From: Isoperla grammatica
Taxonomy: Eukaryota > Arthropoda > Insecta > Plecoptera > Perlodidae
Length of the DNA: 64,000 nt
Assembly (NCBI GenBank): GCA_945910005.1
Contig: OX246741.1
Span: 41,349,680 to 41,413,679 of the forward strand
Direction: 5' to 3'
The notes under the pieces were generated by a model. That model saw only the letters and a program-made list of their open reading frames with translations, was not told where the DNA came from and made no database searches. The translations under genes and the position numbers were made by a program. Numbering within the stretch: the stretch's first letter is position 1; each line of letters begins with the position of its first letter. Shown here piece after piece: positions 60,580-64,000 of this stretch.

Positions 60580-61753
60580 CGTGGGTGGTTAGGAAGTCGG
60601 AGACTTTCTTGAGGTGCAAGTTGGTAGGGTCCTCCTTGAGCAGTCGGTAGGTTGTAGTATCCGACAGTTGCCGGTCAGCCTCAGTGATATAAGCTGCGAC
60701 ATCCTGGACGACGATCGTGGAGCCTTTGTCCGCTGGAGTGATGATGATCTCCCTGTTGTTACGTAAGGAGTTGATGGCTTTGCGATGCGTAGGCGTGAGG
60801 TTAGTGCTGGTGGGTAGCCTATCTGCAAAGTCCGGGGAGGATACTTTGGCTAGAAGGTGATGAGTGAAAACTTCAAGCGGGTGATCAGGTGGTAGGGGGT
60901 CTGGCTCCCAGTCCGATTTAGGCCTAAATTTGGTTAAAGCAGGGTCTAGAGTTTGTTGTCTTTTGGCTGTGAAAGGGTTTTCCTTGAAATGGTGTTTAAT
61001 TTTCAAATTCCGGGTGAAAGCTATGGTATCCTTTACCAAAGCAAAATGGTCAAACTTGGGGGTGGGGACAAAGGTTAGGCCTTTGGAAAGAACATCCTTT
61101 TCGTCGTTCGTGAGGTCGTGTTTGGACAAGTTGAGGATGGCATCATTGTTTGTATCCTCTTCAGGGCGAGGCTTGTCCACTTGGGGTAGGCTTAGTTTGG
61201 TTGGAAGTTTGGGTGGGCCAGGCTTAGGAATCCCAAGTTGTAAAATGTCCGCCAAACAAGGTGACACGCCTATGAGGGGCGGGGCTGGACTCTTGAGCGT
61301 GGCTAGTCCCGTCGGTAGTTGAAAGTCACAGGCGAGATAATATAACATAAGTTTTGAAAGTTTAGCGAGATGGTTCGACGCATTACGAGATAAAATAGTT
61401 CCAGCTTCCAATAAGATGTTATTAATGAGCGGGATGGTATGTGGGAACGATAGACTTGCGACTTTAATAAAGGAAGTAGGTTGCTTCGTATGTTCAATGG
61501 CGAGACCAGAGTACTGTTCCAGTACTACTCTGGTCATAACAACACTCTGTTTGAGTGAGAACAACGCTACTTCCGGTCGGATAGCGTGGGGTAGGCCCGA
61601 GATGGGCGGTTTACCTGTTAGGCCCTTGGGCGCTATTCCCAAGTCCACACAGCATTGTAGGAAACAAACGTGACTTCTCACATGGGCCAGCTTAGTGGCA
61701 TGATGACGAATTTGTTTGATCCAAAAATCGAACATTGGCCTATGTTGATACAT
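60580..61753 (-). pseudogene. PLE protein, N-terminal part
   Basis: A frame of 391 codons from an ATG at 61753 down to the MITE at 60576, beyond which the frame reads into MITE sequence. Typical N-terminal PLE blocks are present: NLSKHDLTNDEKDVLSKGL then FVPTPK at about residues 205-235, FALVKDTIAFTRNLKIKHHF soon after, and ITPADKGSTIVVQD near 340, which leads into the reverse-transcriptase fingers. The remaining RT and the endonuclease lie across the MITE at 58251-59878. Both parts fall in the same reading phase if the MITE and one TTA copy are discounted. Confidence 0.9.
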
Positions 61754-61957
61754 CGCGTCGTGAGAGAAAGAGTGAAAAAACAGGAAAGAAAGATAGATAC
61801 ACAGGGTACGAGGGTGGGGACGGAAAAGTATATGGTCAATCGACTTGATAGCTGTTGGATCCTTTCCTCACTTAATATACCATTCCAGCCGATTGGCACC
61901 TACTTTCATAACCTTGTTTTGATATAGATCATTTTGTTATAAAGAAGTTTCACTGTA

Positions 61958-63667
<1,710 letters not shown>

Positions 63668-63880
63668 GCGATAGCGCTTGAACGTAGAGTCCGATCAAGT
63701 TGAAATTTGGACCATCCAGAAGCCTCGATGTGGATTGAACGCCATTAGTTTTGTGAAAAAATCAGCCATGAAGTTACTTTCCGGTAGTTACTTGAATTAT
63801 TTTTTAAAAAGAAAATGGCGGTAAAATATGAGGTAGCTATTTTGTAGGAAATTTATGTCTCGTGTTAATTTTAAATCAAT
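63668..63880 (+). repeat. Dispersed repeat, copy 2
   Basis: Matches the reverse complement of 51815-52140 over GTCCGATCAAGTTGAAATTT, ACCATCCAGAAGCCTCGATG, and AAAATGGCGGTAAAATATGA. Divergence and gaps are clear, so the family is not young. Nothing further is recognised from 63881 to the end. Confidence 0.75.
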
Positions 63881-64000
63881 CCGGTAAGTAAAAGTACATG
63901 TAAATTACATTTCAATACATAACTTAACTAGGCCTATAGCAACGAAAGTCGCTCGAAGCTAGCGCTGCAATTGCGATCCGGCCACTGAGCACTGCCTTCT

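Larger units (their letters stand above)
57960..61927 (-). mobile_element. Penelope-like retroelement (PLE), interrupted
   Basis: The element is at 57974-61913 in minus orientation, the same as SRP54, flanked by 14-bp direct repeats TTGTTTTGATATAG (57960-57973 and 61914-61927). It encodes an RT plus GIY-YIG endonuclease protein, the defining pair for Penelope-like elements. The 30 bp at its 3' end (57974-58003) recur as a perfect inverted copy at 61850-61879, just inside the 5' end, followed by 34 further bp. The coding frame is interrupted by a 698-bp MITE at 59879-60576. Apart from that, no stop or frameshift was noticed. Confidence 0.93.
57826..61957. mobile_element. pogo/Tigger-like MITE, split by a Penelope-like element
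   Basis: The two ends are inverted copies: CAGTAAAACTTCTTTATAAC from 57828, and the reverse complement of CAGTGAAACTTCTTTATAAC ending at 61955. TA dinucleotides flank both ends (57826-57827 and 61956-61957). TA duplication and CAGT..AACTTC..TATAAC-type ends are features known from pogo/Tigger elements. Removing the Penelope-like insertion leaves an element of about 174 bp with no coding capacity. The left part also carries an internal inverted copy of the end near 57880-57897 and a 14-base G run at 57854-57867. Confidence 0.8.

Noticed and set aside
60112..60592. Plus-strand ORFs inside the Harbinger-like MITE
   Set aside because: They run through the element's inverted ends and have no transposase motif.

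Overview
The window reads as nuclear DNA of a multicellular animal, most likely a marine invertebrate. It is AT-rich, intron-bearing and dense in tandem repeats and transposons. The only host protein gene I can assign firmly is the 3' end of SRP54 (signal recognition particle 54-kDa subunit) on the minus strand: two exons at 62797-63063 and 56932-57029, with clean GT-AG splice sites and a 5.8-kb intron between them. The species cannot be fixed from this sequence. Repeated TAGGCCTA octamers, a Penelope-like element and a Ty3/Gypsy element fit an echinoderm-like or other marine invertebrate genome, but that is inference.

Layout. 1-12.2 kb: non-coding DNA with a GACA microsatellite (1551-1850), a hAT-type MITE (2169-2550), several full CRE palindromes including an inverted-repeat promoter-like module (5672-5830), a 105-bp minisatellite (6895-7868), and a 77-bp/16-bp array in which almost every unit carries a CACGTG E-box (10859-12212). 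12.7-15.7 kb: a pure (ATG)43 tract, then unremarkable DNA. 15.7-21.5 kb: a complete Ty3/Gypsy LTR retrotransposon with two LTRs that look identical, a 4-bp target duplication and one uninterrupted Gag-Pol frame of 1579 codons. 21.5-26.8 kb: gene-poor DNA with a tRNA-like relic. 26.8-34.4 kb: a 7.6-kb minisatellite of about 116 copies of a 66-bp unit. Its long open frames on both strands are by-products of a unit that is a multiple of three. 36.9-38.2 kb: a non-autonomous hAT element with a perfect 8-bp target duplication. 41.1-48.2 kb: two large tandem arrays of related units in opposite orientation with diverged inverted outer flanks, a foldback-like structure. 49.1 kb: a second hAT-type MITE. 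51.8-54.1 kb: a dispersed repeat and nested inverted repeats.

56.1-64 kb: the SRP54 3' end. Its last intron holds a three-level nest of transposons: a 174-bp pogo/Tigger-like MITE, split by a Penelope-like retroelement (reverse transcriptase plus GIY-YIG endonuclease), itself split by a 698-bp PIF/Harbinger-like MITE. Target duplications support each level.

The features do not form a pathway. Apart from SRP54 (co-translational targeting to the ER), the recognisable coding capacity belongs to retroelements. The most unusual signals are the foldback-like 7-kb structure, the nested intron insertions, the excess of TA-GGCC-TA octamers (one with an unfilled counterpart in neighbouring repeat units), and the repeat arrays whose units carry transcription-factor-like motifs.
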